Assembly (NCBI GenBank): GCA_011799875.1
Contig: CM022297.1
Location: 517,936,929 to 518,000,928 of the forward strand
Reading direction: 5' to 3'
Length of the DNA: 64,000 bases
DNA from: Thinopyrum elongatum
Taxonomy: Eukaryota; Streptophyta; Magnoliopsida; Poales; Poaceae
The position numbers were made by a program, and so were the translations under genes. Positions 1 to 10,539 of the stretch are shown here, piece by piece. A model generated the notes under the pieces. It saw only the letters and a list, made by a program, of their open reading frames with translations. It made no database searches and was not told the origin of the DNA. Each line of letters begins with the position of its first letter. Positions within the stretch are counted from its first letter, which is position 1.

Positions 1-1555
1 AGCATCCACCAATGGAATAAGCCTAAGAGCGAAGACCCTCAAGTGTCTTTTTGTCAACGATAGACAGAAAGATGATCTTTGGACCGCGCTGAAGGCAAAT
101 TTCACCCTAACCCCAGCCAGAGGAGGATCCGGATAAGCTATTATAGAGCCATTGGTCAAGGCTCATGCTCTTAAGAAATGGCAGATCTATTCAGGAGTGG
201 AAGAATGAGTTGAAATCAACGTTGTCGACAAAGGGAAGACTCCAGATTTCACCGCGATTTGAGAAATAAGAGATCACTGGCCCCATTTGTGGCCCACAAG
301 ACATCGAGAAGAGTAAGAAGATGTCACGACAAACAATGTTAAATGCTGCAAGAAGGAGCATCACCATCGCATGGGGTCAGGTGGCTACCTCAAAGCCCGG
401 CCGTTGGGGACAAGGGCTGAGAAGACATGCTTGATAAAGGGGTCGAACCAGAGACATTGAACGGCCAGACCGTTCAAGGACTTGGTTCTTCGGGGTTGGG
501 GGAACCTGGACCCTGAAACAGGGAAGTGCCTTGGATGAAGGAGCAACTTGAAATACCCGTCAAGAAGCTTCAGAAGTAATCGCCGCAGCGCAGGAGGGAC
601 GTTCGTTCCCGACAAGAGACGACGAGCTCACACAGGCCCTCGGGAATTCTGAGCACCCAGGACGAACACGAGGCACGGCAGGCTCCGTTGCGTGAAGGTT
701 GAATTTCCCACGCAGGCCGTTACAAAACCTGGGAGAGGAGGAAAGTGAGCAGACCGAACTGCAGAAGCTGAATGCAGGGTACAGCGCCTAGAGGAACAAG
801 CACTACTAGTTTCAGAGCCAGCGACTGCCGAGTACCACCCCAGAAGCAACCCCCACCATCTCAGCGGAGAAGCAGCGTGGCTTCCACCGAGGTCTTCAGC
901 AGCCTGACTTCACGGCTCCCAGCTACCCCCGTGGATGCTATCACGGAGGCTCAAGATTGCCACCTTATGACGCAATGGCAGCACCTCAAAGTCAAGGCGG
1001 CTGTCGGCTCTGTTGCAACCTCCTCAACCCGGCGCAACTTTTCACTGCCTTCTGATTCCCAAGGCTATACTGTTGTGATGGTTGATGAAATAACGAGGGA
1101 TTTGAGGAGCTCAACCTTGACCAACCTACCGGTGAAGGGGAGACTCGGCTGGGTCTTGCTCTGAAGACTCCATGTCTATGGCGGAAGGAGCTCATCAACC
1201 TTCCGAACTGGACGCCTCCTCCTCCTCCTCCGGCGAGTCAGGGCACTCCCGCCTCCTCCTCCTCCGCGAGTGTTCAGGCAGCTGCTCCTTCTCCTCTCTC
1301 CGGCTGCTCCGGCGCGTGGCGGCACTACGCCTCCTTCTCCCCTGCGCCGGCGCGTCCGAGTAGCCCCGCCTCCTTCTCCGCCTCATCAGCAACAACGGAA
1401 GACAGCCGCGCCGCTCCGGCTGCTCCGGCGCGTCGTAGCACTCCACCTCCTTCTCCCGCCTCGTAAGCAACAAAGGAAGAACAGCCGCAGCCGCTCTGGC
1501 TGCTCCGGCGTCTAGCAGTACAGCCAGAGGCGGGAGGCAATACATATCGGTCCAA
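1..1555 (+). pseudogene. indel-riddled duplicate of the element A second gene (probable unpolished sequence)
   Basis: This stretch aligns end to end with 6949-8512, covering the middle of the Transposase_24 coding region through the Pro-rich segment. Differences are dozens of single-base insertions and deletions, often in homopolymers, with few substitutions. For example, the run after AAGTGTC has one extra T and AAGAAGATGG becomes AAGAAATGG. No frame survives for long. It ends abruptly at 1555 and joins the tandem array in mid-unit. Normal element order puts TNP2, not this gene, before the array. I infer either an assembly artefact (raw long-read sequence in a gap or misjoin) or, less likely, a very recent rearranged pseudogene. 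No protein should be predicted from it. Confidence 0.75.
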
Positions 1556-2215
1556 TGATGATATCATGCCAATTTTCAACCTCTTCAGAGTTCATTTGAA
1601 GTGCTTTTCAATTTCAGGGTCATTTAGCTCAAAAAAATCAGTAAATGCATGAAAAATAACAGATGAACTCAGAAAGGGTTGAAAATTGATGATGTTGCTT
1701 TGAATGGTTCATTTTGAGCACAGAAAAAGTGTGGAGTTCAAATAAGTTCAAAAAAATGAAATCCCTTTGTAACAGATGAGTTTTCGTCCGAAACCCTGAT
1801 ACTTCGAAAGAGATTGTCCATTTTGTACATGAAGTGCATCCAGTTTTTGCCGTAACCCTCTCAACTTTTTATCACATGCTATGAGGGTGAAATGATGATA
1901 TCATGCCAATTTTCAACCTCTTCAGAGTTCATTTGAAGTGTTTTTCAATTTCAGGGTCATTTAGCTCAAAAAAATCAGTAAATGCATGAAAAATAACAGA
2001 TGAACTCAGAAAGGGTTGAAAATTGATGATGTTGCTTTGAATGGTTCATTTTGAGCACAGAAAAAGTGTGGAGTTCAAATAAGTTCAAAAAAATAAAATC
2101 CCTTTGTAACAGATGAGTTTTCGTCCGAAACCCTGATACTTCGAAAGAGATTATTCATTTTGTACATGAAGTGCATCCAGTTTTTGCCGTAAACCTCTCA
2201 ACTTTTATGAAACTC
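1556..2215 (+). repeat. 337-bp tandem array, about two units (element A)
   Basis: Two consecutive units beginning near ATGATGATATCATGCC are spaced 337 bp apart (1556 and 1893 at the same base). The same unit recurs five times at 61812-63560 in element C and, in reverse orientation, at 12247-13228 in element B. There is no open frame of note. It lies between TNP2 and the second gene in element C, so it is an internal structural array of this CACTA family. Confidence 0.9.
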
Positions 2216-3110
2216 TAATAGCAAAAATAATAAACTAAAAGAATGAACTAGAAAACTTTAATGAAACTCTAATAGAAAAAAGAATAAACTAGAAAACTTT
2301 AATGAAACTCTAATAGCAAAAGGAATCAACTAAAATTTATGCAACTAAAATTAGCAAAGTATTTTCTGTTCAAAACATTAAAAGCAAAAGGAATTTTCAA
2401 AAAGAACTTTTTTTGTTAGAAACTTTAATAGCAAAAAGAATTATCATAAAGATTTTTTTTGTTAGAAACTAAAATAAACAAAACTGTTTTTGAATTAATG
2501 ATAAAACAATGAATATTAAATAGCAGTAAAAAGAATCACTCAAAAATCTATTTTTATAGTAAAGTTAATCACAAACTAGTGATTCACACAAATTTCAAAG
2601 AATTCAAATTTAAACTATTCGAATTGGAAAACTAATGGCACTAACAGAAAGTTTATAATATATATTACCTAAAAGCAAAAAGAATTAAAAAATAAAGCAA
2701 AAAACAAAGAAATAAATAAAGCAAAAAACAAACAGAAAAACTGGAAAAAACTAGAAAAAAAAAAAAAAAAAATGTGTGAATCACTCAAAAATAACAAAAA
2801 GCAAAAAGATTTTTTTTTAGAAACTAAAATAACAAAAACTGTTTTTGAATATAATGATAAAACACAGTAATATTAAATAGCAGTAAAAAGAATCACACAA
2901 AAATCTATTTTTATAGTAAAGTTAATCACAAACTAGTGATTCACACATATTTCAAAGAATTCAAATTTAAACTATTCGAATTGGAAAACTAATGGCACTA
3001 ATAGAAAGTTTATAATATTTATTACCTAAAAGCAAAAAGAATTAAAAAAATAAAACAAAATAAATAAAACAAAATAGAAAAACTGGAAAAAAATAGAAAA
3101 AAAATAGCAC
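2216..3110 (+). repeat. AT-rich spacer with a ~357-bp internal duplication
   Basis: A-rich non-coding DNA. A block containing CACAAACTAGTGATTCACAC occurs around 2570 and again around 2927, offset by about 357 bp, so element A carries a tandem duplication of a block that is single in elements B (about 13240-13430) and C (about 63600-63840). Runs of GAAACTCTAATAGCAAAA repeat between 2210 and 2330. No gene is seen. Confidence 0.75.
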
Positions 3111-3335
3111 CTACTGGGCCACCACGGCCTGAATACGATTAGAAACCCAACACGGGCCAGGATTCAGTCCCGCAGAAGGCCCAGTAGGCCCACAGGCAGA
3201 GGAGAGTGAGGTTAGGCCCGTAAGCCTGCATTTGAGAGGAGCTCGAGAGGGCAGCGGCAGTGGGGTTTATAAACCACTCCGCGCCCATCTCAACTAGCGA
3301 GGTGGTACTAAACTTTTGGCCGTGGGCAGCAGAAG
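3111..3335 (+). other. conserved block before the internal promoter of element A
   Basis: GC-richer block starting CCTACTGGGCCACCACGGCC and containing AGGCCCAGTAGGCCCAC-like inverted words. It is nearly identical to the last 50 bases of the window (element C) and closely related to 13520-13750 (element B). It lies between the AT-rich spacer and the hairpin cluster, the same place in all three. Role unknown; the constant position suggests part of the upstream regulatory region of the second gene. Confidence 0.6.
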
Positions 3336-3580
3336 GCCTTTGGTCCCGGTTGGTGCCACCAACCGGGACCAAAGGGGTGCATTGGTACCGGTTCGTGGCA
3401 CGAACCGGGACCAATGCCCCCCCTTTAGTCCCGGTTGGTGCCACCAACCGGGACCAAAGGTCTCCTTTTCCCGCCCTTTGGTCTGCTGAAAAGAGACCTT
3501 TGGTCCCGGTTGGTGGCACCAACCGGGTCTAAAGGGAGGAATTGGTCCCGGTTGGTGCCACGAACCGGGACCAATGCTCT
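3336..3580 (+). promoter_or_regulatory. internal hairpin cluster upstream of the element A second gene
   Basis: At least four GTCCCGGTTGGTG...CACCAACCGGGAC inverted repeats lie in tandem, several as perfect 17-18 bp arms with almost no loop. They are the same motifs found at the outer ends of elements A, B and C. In En/Spm-type elements, subterminal repeats bind the accessory transposon protein. Here they sit inside the element just upstream of a TATA box, so they may serve as an internal promoter or regulator-binding region. The binding role is inferred. Confidence 0.7.
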
Positions 3581-3583
3581 AGC

Positions 3584-3590
3584 TATATAA
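3584..3590 (+). promoter_or_regulatory. TATA box of the element A second gene
   Basis: TATATAA immediately follows the hairpin cluster and precedes a GC-rich transcribed-looking leader starting near 3615. Element B has TATATATA at 13930 and element C has TATATATATA at 57499, each just after its hairpin cluster, which supports this as a real core promoter. Confidence 0.65.
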
Positions 3591-3600
3591 GCCAACACTT

Positions 3601-4050
3601 GTGAAATTTTTCATTCAGTTCTTCGATCTGCCTCTCCGCGCCCTGCCTCTCGGCCGCCGATCGAACACCTCGACGCCGCCAGGCTGCCAGACCTCGACGC
3701 CGACGACATCGCCGCGCCCTTCCTGCCCCGACTCCGCCACACCCTGCCCTGCCCCGACGCCGATGTCGTGCGCCCCTGCCTCGACCTCGATGCCAACGCC
3801 GCTGCGCCCCTGCCCTGCCCCGACGCCCCGCCACGCCCCTACCCTGCCGTCAATGCCGCCGCACCAGTGCCCGCTGGCCAGGCCGGTACTCCCTCCTCCC
3901 TCCCACCCCTCTCCTCTGTCCTTCCTCCATGTATGTGATGATGGTGAAGTTGGTTCAGTGCAAAGTTTCAGAGAATTGCATGTTTTCAGCCATGTCCACA
4001 AGGTGTTTGATGAAATGCTAGGGCTTGCTAGGGAACTTTGTTTTATGTGA
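3601..4050 (+). other. Pro/Ala/Thr-rich leader exon of element A, uncertain coding
   Basis: An open frame of 149 codons starts just after the TATA box. Its middle is a low-complexity Pro/Thr/Ala/Cys run produced by GCCCCGACGCC-like repeats. The equivalent position in element B is GC-rich but encodes a different peptide, so the amino acid sequence is not conserved. I read this as a 5' untranslated leader exon of the second gene rather than a protein; the frame openness follows from GC bias. Confidence 0.35.
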
Positions 4051-4679
4051 AACTTGGCAGGATGATGTCTCCTTGGATGTTAGTGAAGATGGTTAAGTTG
4101 GTTTGATAAAAGGAAAAACTTCTTAGTGCAAGTTTTATTAAAATTTAGTGCTGGACAGAAACTACATGAATTTTTTTGGTGGACTTGCTAGATGAAATTG
4201 GGGCTGCCCTTCTGGACTTAAGGGTTTAGTTGGAAGGACTACAAGATGTAAAAAATTCAGAATTTTTTTAGCAAGGAAAAATTGGGTTGTAGTTCAATGC
4301 CAAGATTGGACCAAAATTGATGTTTTTGTTCATAGCATTTTTTTGTCCATGTATGTATGTATGGAATGGATGGATGGATTGGATGTATATACAAATGTTC
4401 ATATATGATGTTTTTTTTTGTTCATAGCATTTTTTTCCATGTATGTATAATTTATGTTTGTATGTTCATATATGCAAAAGTTATTTAAGAAAAAAATAAG
4501 AAAATGTATGTTGTTCATATGCAAAGAATATGCAAAGATTAGAATTTTTATGTTCATAGAATTTTTATGATTTTTTTTGTGTTCATAGAATTTTCTTTGT
4601 CAATTTATGTATATGTTCATATTGTGTATGTATAGGAAATGTGCATGATCAAAGTCATTTATGTATATGTTCATATTTA
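4051..4679. other. T-rich leader/intron stretch, no gene seen
   Basis: T- and AT-rich DNA with repeated ATGTATGTATG and TGTTCATAGAATTTTT words and no open frame worth reporting. It lies between the leader exon and the coding exons of the element A second gene, so it is probably intronic. Confidence 0.5.
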
Positions 4680-4945
4680 GAAGAAAAAGAAGGAGAGGAA
4701 AAAGGAAAATAAGAAGAGGAAGAAGGAGAAGAAGAAGGAGAAGAAGAGAGAGGAAGAAGAGGAGATAAATAAGAAATGAAAGAAGAAAAAAAGAGGAAGA
4801 AGAAGGAATAGAGGAGAAGAAAAATAGATTTTTAGGAGAAGAAGAAAAATATATTAAAATCTATTTTTCTTCTTCTCCTATATTCCTCTTCTTCTCCTTT
4901 TTTTCTTCTTCTCCTCTTTTTTTTCTTCTTCTTCCTCTTCTTAAT
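4680..4945. repeat. polypurine tract facing a polypyrimidine tract (imperfect palindrome)
   Basis: About 180 bases of almost pure A/G (GAAGAAGGAGAAG-type) are followed, after a short AT centre near 4855, by about 85 bases of almost pure C/T. The two halves are partly complementary: GAAGAAAAATAGATTTTTAG on the left pairs with CTATTTTTCTTCTTC on the right. The segment could form a hairpin or triplex structure. It lies in the leader of the element A second gene. Confidence 0.8.
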
Positions 4946-4952
4946 TTTTATC

Positions 4953-5160
4953 GGGAACGAGGGTGTCGAGGATCGCCAAGGGTGTCGAGGGTCGTCGGGG
5001 TCGAGGGTCGAGGGTTCGAGGGTCGTCGAGGGGCCGAGGTCGAGGGTCGTCGAGGGGTCGAGGGTCGATGGTTCGAGGGTCGTCGAGGGGCCGAGGGTTC
5101 GAGGGTCGAGGGTCGTCGAGGGGTCGAGGGTCGAGGATCGCCGAGGGGTCGAGAGGTTGC
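4953..5160 (+). repeat. GTCGAGG-type minisatellite, first block
   Basis: Variable short units built from GGGTCGAGG, GGTCGTCGAGG and GGGTTCGAGG. All forward frames stay open and would encode Arg/Gly/Ser-rich repeats, a by-product of composition. A second block of the same kind lies at 5486-5662 on the other side of the first foldback. Confidence 0.85.
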
Positions 5161-5478
5161 CTTGTGTCAAAGTATTGAAGAAATCCATGGCTTCATCATT
5201 AGCCGGAAGTAACCGGGGCATGATGGTACGAAGTTCTGTAAAGTTGTTCTGGAATGGAGTCCCGGATAGGATAATTCGCCTTTTGGTACGAATTTCAGCA
5301 AAGGCCTTCCAAATAGCGATATTCGGAAGGCTCTTGCTGAACTTTGTACCAAAAAGCGAATTATCCTATCAGGGACTCCGTTCCAAAACAACTTTGGAGA
5401 GCTTCGTACCATCATGCGCCTGTTACTTTCGCCTAATGATGAAGACATGGTTTTGTTGAATCCTTTGACACTAGACAA
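5160..5478. repeat. foldback, copy 1 in element A leader (core only)
   Basis: A long inverted repeat centred near 5317. Left-arm words such as TGTCAAAGTATTGAAGAAAT and GGATAGGATAATTCGC reappear as their complements near 5470 and 5355. Arms are about 150 bp. Because it is palindromic, both strands encode similar peptides, which is not evidence for a gene. The outer arms present in copies at 5672-6181 and 14757-15232 are missing, replaced by GTCGAGG minisatellite. Confidence 0.85.
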
Positions 5479-5485
5479 ACGTGAC

Positions 5486-5662
5486 ATGAGGGGGTCGAGG
5501 GTCAAGAACTAGAGTAGAGGGTCGTGGATCACCGAGCGGTCGAGGGTCGTGAACTAGTGTAGAGGGTCGTGGATCGCCGAGCGGTCGAGGGTCGGGAACT
5601 AGGGTAGAGGGTCGTGGATCGTCGATGGGTCGAGGGTCGTCCAGGGGTCGAGGGTCCAGAAT
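5486..5662 (+). repeat. GTCGAGG-type minisatellite, second block
   Basis: About three units of roughly 45 bp, each with GAACTAG(T/G)GTAGAGGGTCGTGGATC and GAGCGGTCGAGGGTCG-like words. Related to the block at 4953-5160. Non-coding. Confidence 0.8.
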
Positions 5663-5671
5663 TATCAAGAA

Positions 5672-6181
5672 TGCCCCCATTATGGATGTGCACAAGTTGA
5701 TCCAATTTTTTCTGATCTCATCTATATATATATATTCTTCTATATGTCACGTTGTCTGTCAAAGTATTGAAGAAATCCATGGCTTCATCATTAGCTGGAA
5801 GTAACAGGCGTATGATGCTACAAAGCTCTTCAAAGTTGTTTTGGAACGGAGTTCCTGATAGAATAATTCGCTTTTTGGTGGGAACGGAGTTCTTGATAGA
5901 ATAATTCGCCTTTTGGTACGAATTTCAGCAAAGGCCTTCCAAATAGCGATATTCGGAAGGCTCTTGATGAACTTTGCACAAAAAAGCGAATTATTCTATC
6001 AGGAACTCTGTTCCAAAACAACTTTGAAGAGCTTCGTACCATTATGCGCCTGTCATTTCCGGCTAATGATGAAGTCATGGTTTTCTTGAATTCTTTGACA
6101 CTAGACAACGTGACATATACAAGGGTAGATGAGATCAGGAAAAATATGGACCATTTTCTGCACATCCAGAATGGCGCCATT
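5672..6181. repeat. foldback, copy 2 in element A leader (full length)
   Basis: Inverted repeat centred near 5946 with arms of about 235 bp. The left arm starts at CCCCCATTATGGATGTGCAC and is mirrored by the CATCCAGAATGGCGCC end at 6181. A roughly 40-bp tandem duplication around 5858-5900 (TAGAATAATTCGC occurs twice) lengthens the left arm. Structure and sequence match 14757-15232 in element B. Confidence 0.88.
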
Positions 6182-6442
6182 TAGTTAAATCCTTTGTCGG
6201 TCCGGACGTCGGACAATCATGAGAGAGGCGGCCTGGCCCAAACCCTAGAAGCGCTGCCGGGGCCACCCAAATTTACCAAGTTAAAAGAGCGTTGTCGTCG
6301 AGGCCACCCCAAACCCTAGAAGCGTCGAGGCCACTAATATGATTGCTTGTTGTGATTAGCTAGCTAGGTCTACATTTGCCACTAATATATCCATCTGTCA
6401 TGTTTGTATATTAATTGCCATGTTGTAATATTTGCAGAAACT

Positions 6443-9400
6443 ATGGAGCACCGAGACTTGGAAGCAGAACAGGTGTTGGGGGACATAATCCTCGGCGGAG
6501 GTGATGTCTTGTCATATCTCAACGACACCGATGGTCTGGAAGGAGAGGGTGAAGCAGGCTACGGTGATCGAACAATGGAGGAGGAAGGACATGATTATGA
6601 TGGCTCCGGTGACCGAATGCCGGTGGAAGAAGGAGACCGTGATGACGGCTCCATTGACCGAACGGAGTCCGGCGAGGTATATATATTAATTAAGCCTATG
6701 CTGACTAGCTAATTGATGCATTAATTGTTTTGGTATGTACACATATTAACTCTCTTCTTTCTTCTTTTCTAGCCCTCCGGATCGAGCCAAACTTCGGTAA
6801 CAAGACGAGGCCCGAAGAAAAGGTTGTGCCAGGATGAAAGGTTCACGATCACAGCAATCAAGGGCGATGGCCAACCGATTGAACCCAGCCAGACCAAGGA
6901 AGCATTTTCTGCTCAGTGCGGGGTTCTTGTTAGGGACATGATCCCGATCAGCATCCACCAATGGAATAAGCCTAAGAGCGAAGACCCTCAAGTGTCTTTT
7001 GTCAACGATAGACAGAAAGATGATCTTTGGACCGCGCTGAAGGCAAATTTCACCCTACCGCCAGAGGAGGATCCGGATAAGCTAGTTATAGAGCCATTGG
7101 TCAAGGCTCATGCTCTTAAGAAGATGGCAGATCTATTCAGGAGGTGGAAGAATGAGTTGAAATCAACGTTTGTCGACAAAGGGAAGACTCCAGAATTCAC
7201 CGGCCGATTTGAGAAGATAAGAGATCACTGGCCCGCATTTGTGGCCCACAAGACATCGGAGAAGAGTAAGAAGATGTCAGCGACAAACAAGTTAAATGCT
7301 GCAAAGAAGGAGCATCACCATCGCATGGGGTCAGGTGGCTACCTCAAAGCCCGGCCGTTGTGGGACAAGGCTGAGAAGGACATGCTTGATAAAGGGGTCG
7401 AACCAGAGACATTGAACTGGCCAGACCGTTCAAGGACTTGGTTCTTCGGGGTTGGGGGAACCTTGGACCCTGAAACAGGGAAGTGCCGTTGGATGAAGGA
7501 GCAACTTGAAATACCCGTCAAGAAGCTTCAGAAGTATATCGCCGCAGCGCAGGAAGGGACGTTCGTTCCCGACAAAGAGAACGACGAGCTCACACAGGCC
7601 CTCGGGAATTCTGAGCACCCAGGACGAACACGAGGCACGGCAGGCTCCGTTGCGTGGAAGGTTGGATTTCCCAGCGCAGGCCGTTACAAAACCTGGGAGA
7701 GGAGGAGGAAAGTGGAGCAGACCGAACTGCAGAAGCTGAATGCAAGGGTACAAGCGCTAGAGGAACAAGCACTACTAGTTCAGAGCCAGCGACCTGCCGG
7801 AGCTACCCCAGAAGCTACCCCACCATCTCAGCGGAGAAGCAGCGTGGCTTCCACCGAGGTCCTTCAGCAGCCTGACTTCACGGCTCCCAGCTACCCCGTG
7901 GATGCTATCACGGAGGCTCAAGATTGCCACCTTATGACGCAATGGCAGCACCTCAAAGTCAAGGCGGCTGTCGGCTCTGTTGCACCTCCTCAACCCGGCG
8001 CAACTTTTCACTGCCTTCTGATTCCACAAGGCTATACTGTTGTGATGGTTGATGAAATAACGGAGGGATTTGAGGAGCTCAACCTTGACCAACCTACCGG
8101 TGAAGGGGAGACTCGGCTGGGTCTTGCTCTGAAGACTCCATGTCTATGGCGGAAGGAGCTCATCAACCTTCCGAACTGGACGCCTCCTCCTCCTCCTCCG
8201 GCGAGTCAGGGCACTCCGCCTCCTCCTCCTCCGGCGAGTGTTCAGGGCAGTCTGCCTCCTTCTCCGGCTGCTCCGGCGCGTGGCGGCACTACGCCTCCTT
8301 CTCCGCCTGCGCCGGCGCGTCCGAGTAGCCCGCCTCCTTCTCCGCCTCATCAGCAACAACGGAAGACAGCCGCCGCCGCTCCGGCTGCTCCGGCGCGTCG
8401 TAGCACTCCACCTCCTTCTCCGCCTCGTAAGCAACAAAGGAAGACAGCCGCAGCCGCTCTGGCTGCTCCGGCGTCTAGCAGTACAGCCAGAGGCGGGAGG
8501 CAATACATATTCGGTCCATCTCTCAAGCCTCACGAGAAGTTACCATACGAGATGACCGAGGAGGAAAACGAGGAGATCTGTCAAGCCCAAGTGAAGGACT
8601 TTTTTGCAAAGAAAAATCCACCTCCGGAGTAGAAGATAGATCCGGTGAAATTGAAGCGCACTTTGAAGAACCTGAAGCGACCACCACCGCCTCCGCCGGA
8701 TGACAACCATGTCCGCGCTCTTAAAAAGGCAGTGAAAGGAGCGCGCCGGTCGGGAACTACTTCAAGTGACAAAAGGTTACAAGAACGAAGAAGGGGGAAC
8801 AAAATTCCCCAGCTCGGCGAACAGGCAAACCAATCGTGCCCCCCGCTCAAGGTGTCTAGCGATATCGTCGCAAATCTGTCGGGGATGGTGCCCGGTACCA
8901 ATCCTGGTGATTACCTGCCCGACGATGCACATTTTGATACAATGGAGGTGGACGAACACAAATACCAGTACGGGAAGCCTCTCGTCAGACCTGGTGATCC
9001 TCCTCTAACAACGATGATGCGAAGATTCCATAAGTGGTACATGGACACCTGCAAGTCTGGGAAGGATATTTTGACGTTGAGAGTTAAAGAGGAGCACGAC
9101 CTCGTTGGAATTGATCTGTTGTCTGTTCCATTTGAGGAGTTCTTCCAGTTTTTCAATCAAAAGGACCTCGATAAAATAATCATCACTTGCTACTGTCTGT
9201 AAGTACTATACTTCTGTAATTAAGTCTCTATATATAGCTCAGCTCTTTCATTGCATGTATATATAATTATCCTCACTATATTATGCAGATTGAAGATCGT
9301 CGAATGCAGAAATGCACAAATCTATGATATTGGGTTCATTAACACAAATCCCATAGATGAATGGACGGTTACATATAATGCGAAAGAAACCGAGGCCAAC

Positions 9401-10250
9401 TTGCTACAATCGTTGCTTAAAAATCAAAACAAAGATAAAATACTCTTTCCTTACAACTTCAAGTGAGTGTTACTGTCTTCTGCATATTCGGTTTCCCTTA
9501 TTACTCGAGGTTATAGTAATGTAATTGATGAGTTATGCATGCATGCGTAGCTTCCAATTTATTCTCCTAGAGATTAAGCTTGAGCAGGGACTAGTAACCG
9601 TCTTAGACTCAAGATGAAAAGATCCCAAGGAGTATGCGGCCATGACTGAAATGCTCCAGAAGTAAGTTCAATCGATCATTATCGCACCATATCGGCAACT
9701 TTGTTCATTTCCTGATATCAAGTAATTATTTTCTTTGTCTCGCAGGGTTTGGAAAGTGTTCACCACAGAAGCTCCGGGACTGCCGAGGGAGCTGCGATTT
9801 ACACACCCGAAAGTAAGTACTACTAGCTAGTTCCGCGCATCTCCCATTGATTCTAGCTAGTTTCATCAATACCATTTATAATGCTTGATTATCAGTTTGA
9901 TTGACCTCTATTTCTCGTAAAGTGGTTGTGGCAGGAAGGCGGGAATAATTTTTGTGGATACTACGTTTGCGAGTACATCTACAACGCGACGACCTCTAAG
10001 CGGGGCTACTCTGAAAAACAATATGAAGTGCGTAAGCAATAATATTCACAATTTTATTTTATTACCATCATTTGTGTTGAGTTTCATTCATATATATGTA
10101 TTGACCCCCTTCTTTCAATTGATTGGCAGATGCGGGATGACTCTACCACAAGATCGCATAAAAAGCAATTCAAGAGGAATTGGCGGGATTCTTTCTTGAC
10201 CACGTCATCAATCCAGCCGGAGAATACCATGTGGAACTTGACATCAAATG
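6443..10250 (+). pseudogene. element A second gene: Transposase_24 plus Ulp1-like protease, broken
   Basis: Exon 1 is 6443-6676 (acidic, start MEHRDLEAEQ), GT at 6677, acceptor before 6773. The long exon 6773-9198 carries a plant Transposase_24 (Ptta/En/Spm) domain, with the GGYLKARPLWDKAEK and SRTWFFGVGGTLDP signatures. A coiled stretch and a Pro-rich linker follow. A TAG at 8630-8632 interrupts it, and the same frame continues to 9198. Small exons at 9289-9462, 9551-9661, 9746-9812, 9923-10027 and 10130-10250 encode a C48 (Ulp1) fold: the catalytic Cys region FCGYYVC and its Gln are present, but the expected His is Gln (SFQFILL against SFHWILL in element B). A TGA follows LDSR, and the last exon has a one-base loss and a TAA. 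Family role: accessory CACTA protein in the nucleus; function of the protease part is unknown. Confidence 0.85.
8630..8632 (+). other. in-frame TAG splitting the element A second gene
   Basis: The stop follows codons for PPPE. Translation resumes in the same frame with KIDPVKLKRTL and stays open to the splice donor at 9199, so a single base change explains the break. Confidence 0.85.
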
Positions 10251-10539
10251 TTAGGGATTGTAAGAGACCTTATATTGTATATATGTAGCTAGTAGCGTCG
10301 GATAGATATACGAAAACTTGTTGTTCGACCAATCTCTCGAAGAAAGAGGAGGTCGATCACTTCTCTCTGTATATGTTCATGACGATCTTGTGTACTTAAT
10401 GGTTTCCTTCATTTGCTTACTAGCTAGCGTGTCGAGTCCTCTCTATACGTATAGTACGTAGCGTCGACCAAGCACAGAGATAAGAGAGGACACTTCTCTC
10501 TAGCTATTAGCTAGCTAACACAATATATGAAACCCCTAA
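10251..10539. other. 3' region of the element A second gene, no gene seen
   Basis: Non-coding sequence after the last exon. It includes partly repeated words such as AGCTAGTAGCGTCGG / GTACGTAGCGTCGACC and AAGAGAGGACACTTCTCTC. Nothing else is supported. Confidence 0.4.

Noticed and set aside
1556..2215. CRISPR-like or regulatory repeat array
   Set aside because: Repeat unit is 337 bp with no repeat-spacer pattern, and it is a eukaryotic transposon array.
4963..5212. Arg/Gly-rich repeat proteins
   Set aside because: Products of the GTCGAGG minisatellite read in any frame; no start context and no conservation.
5157..6180. Similar 80-110 codon open frames on both strands
   Set aside because: They arise from a palindromic foldback; similarity between strands is a consequence of the inverted repeat, and the frames are not shared between copies.
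8144..8533. Arg-rich minus-strand protein opposite the Pro-rich linker
   Set aside because: Shadow of the Pro-rich coding repeats of the element A second gene.
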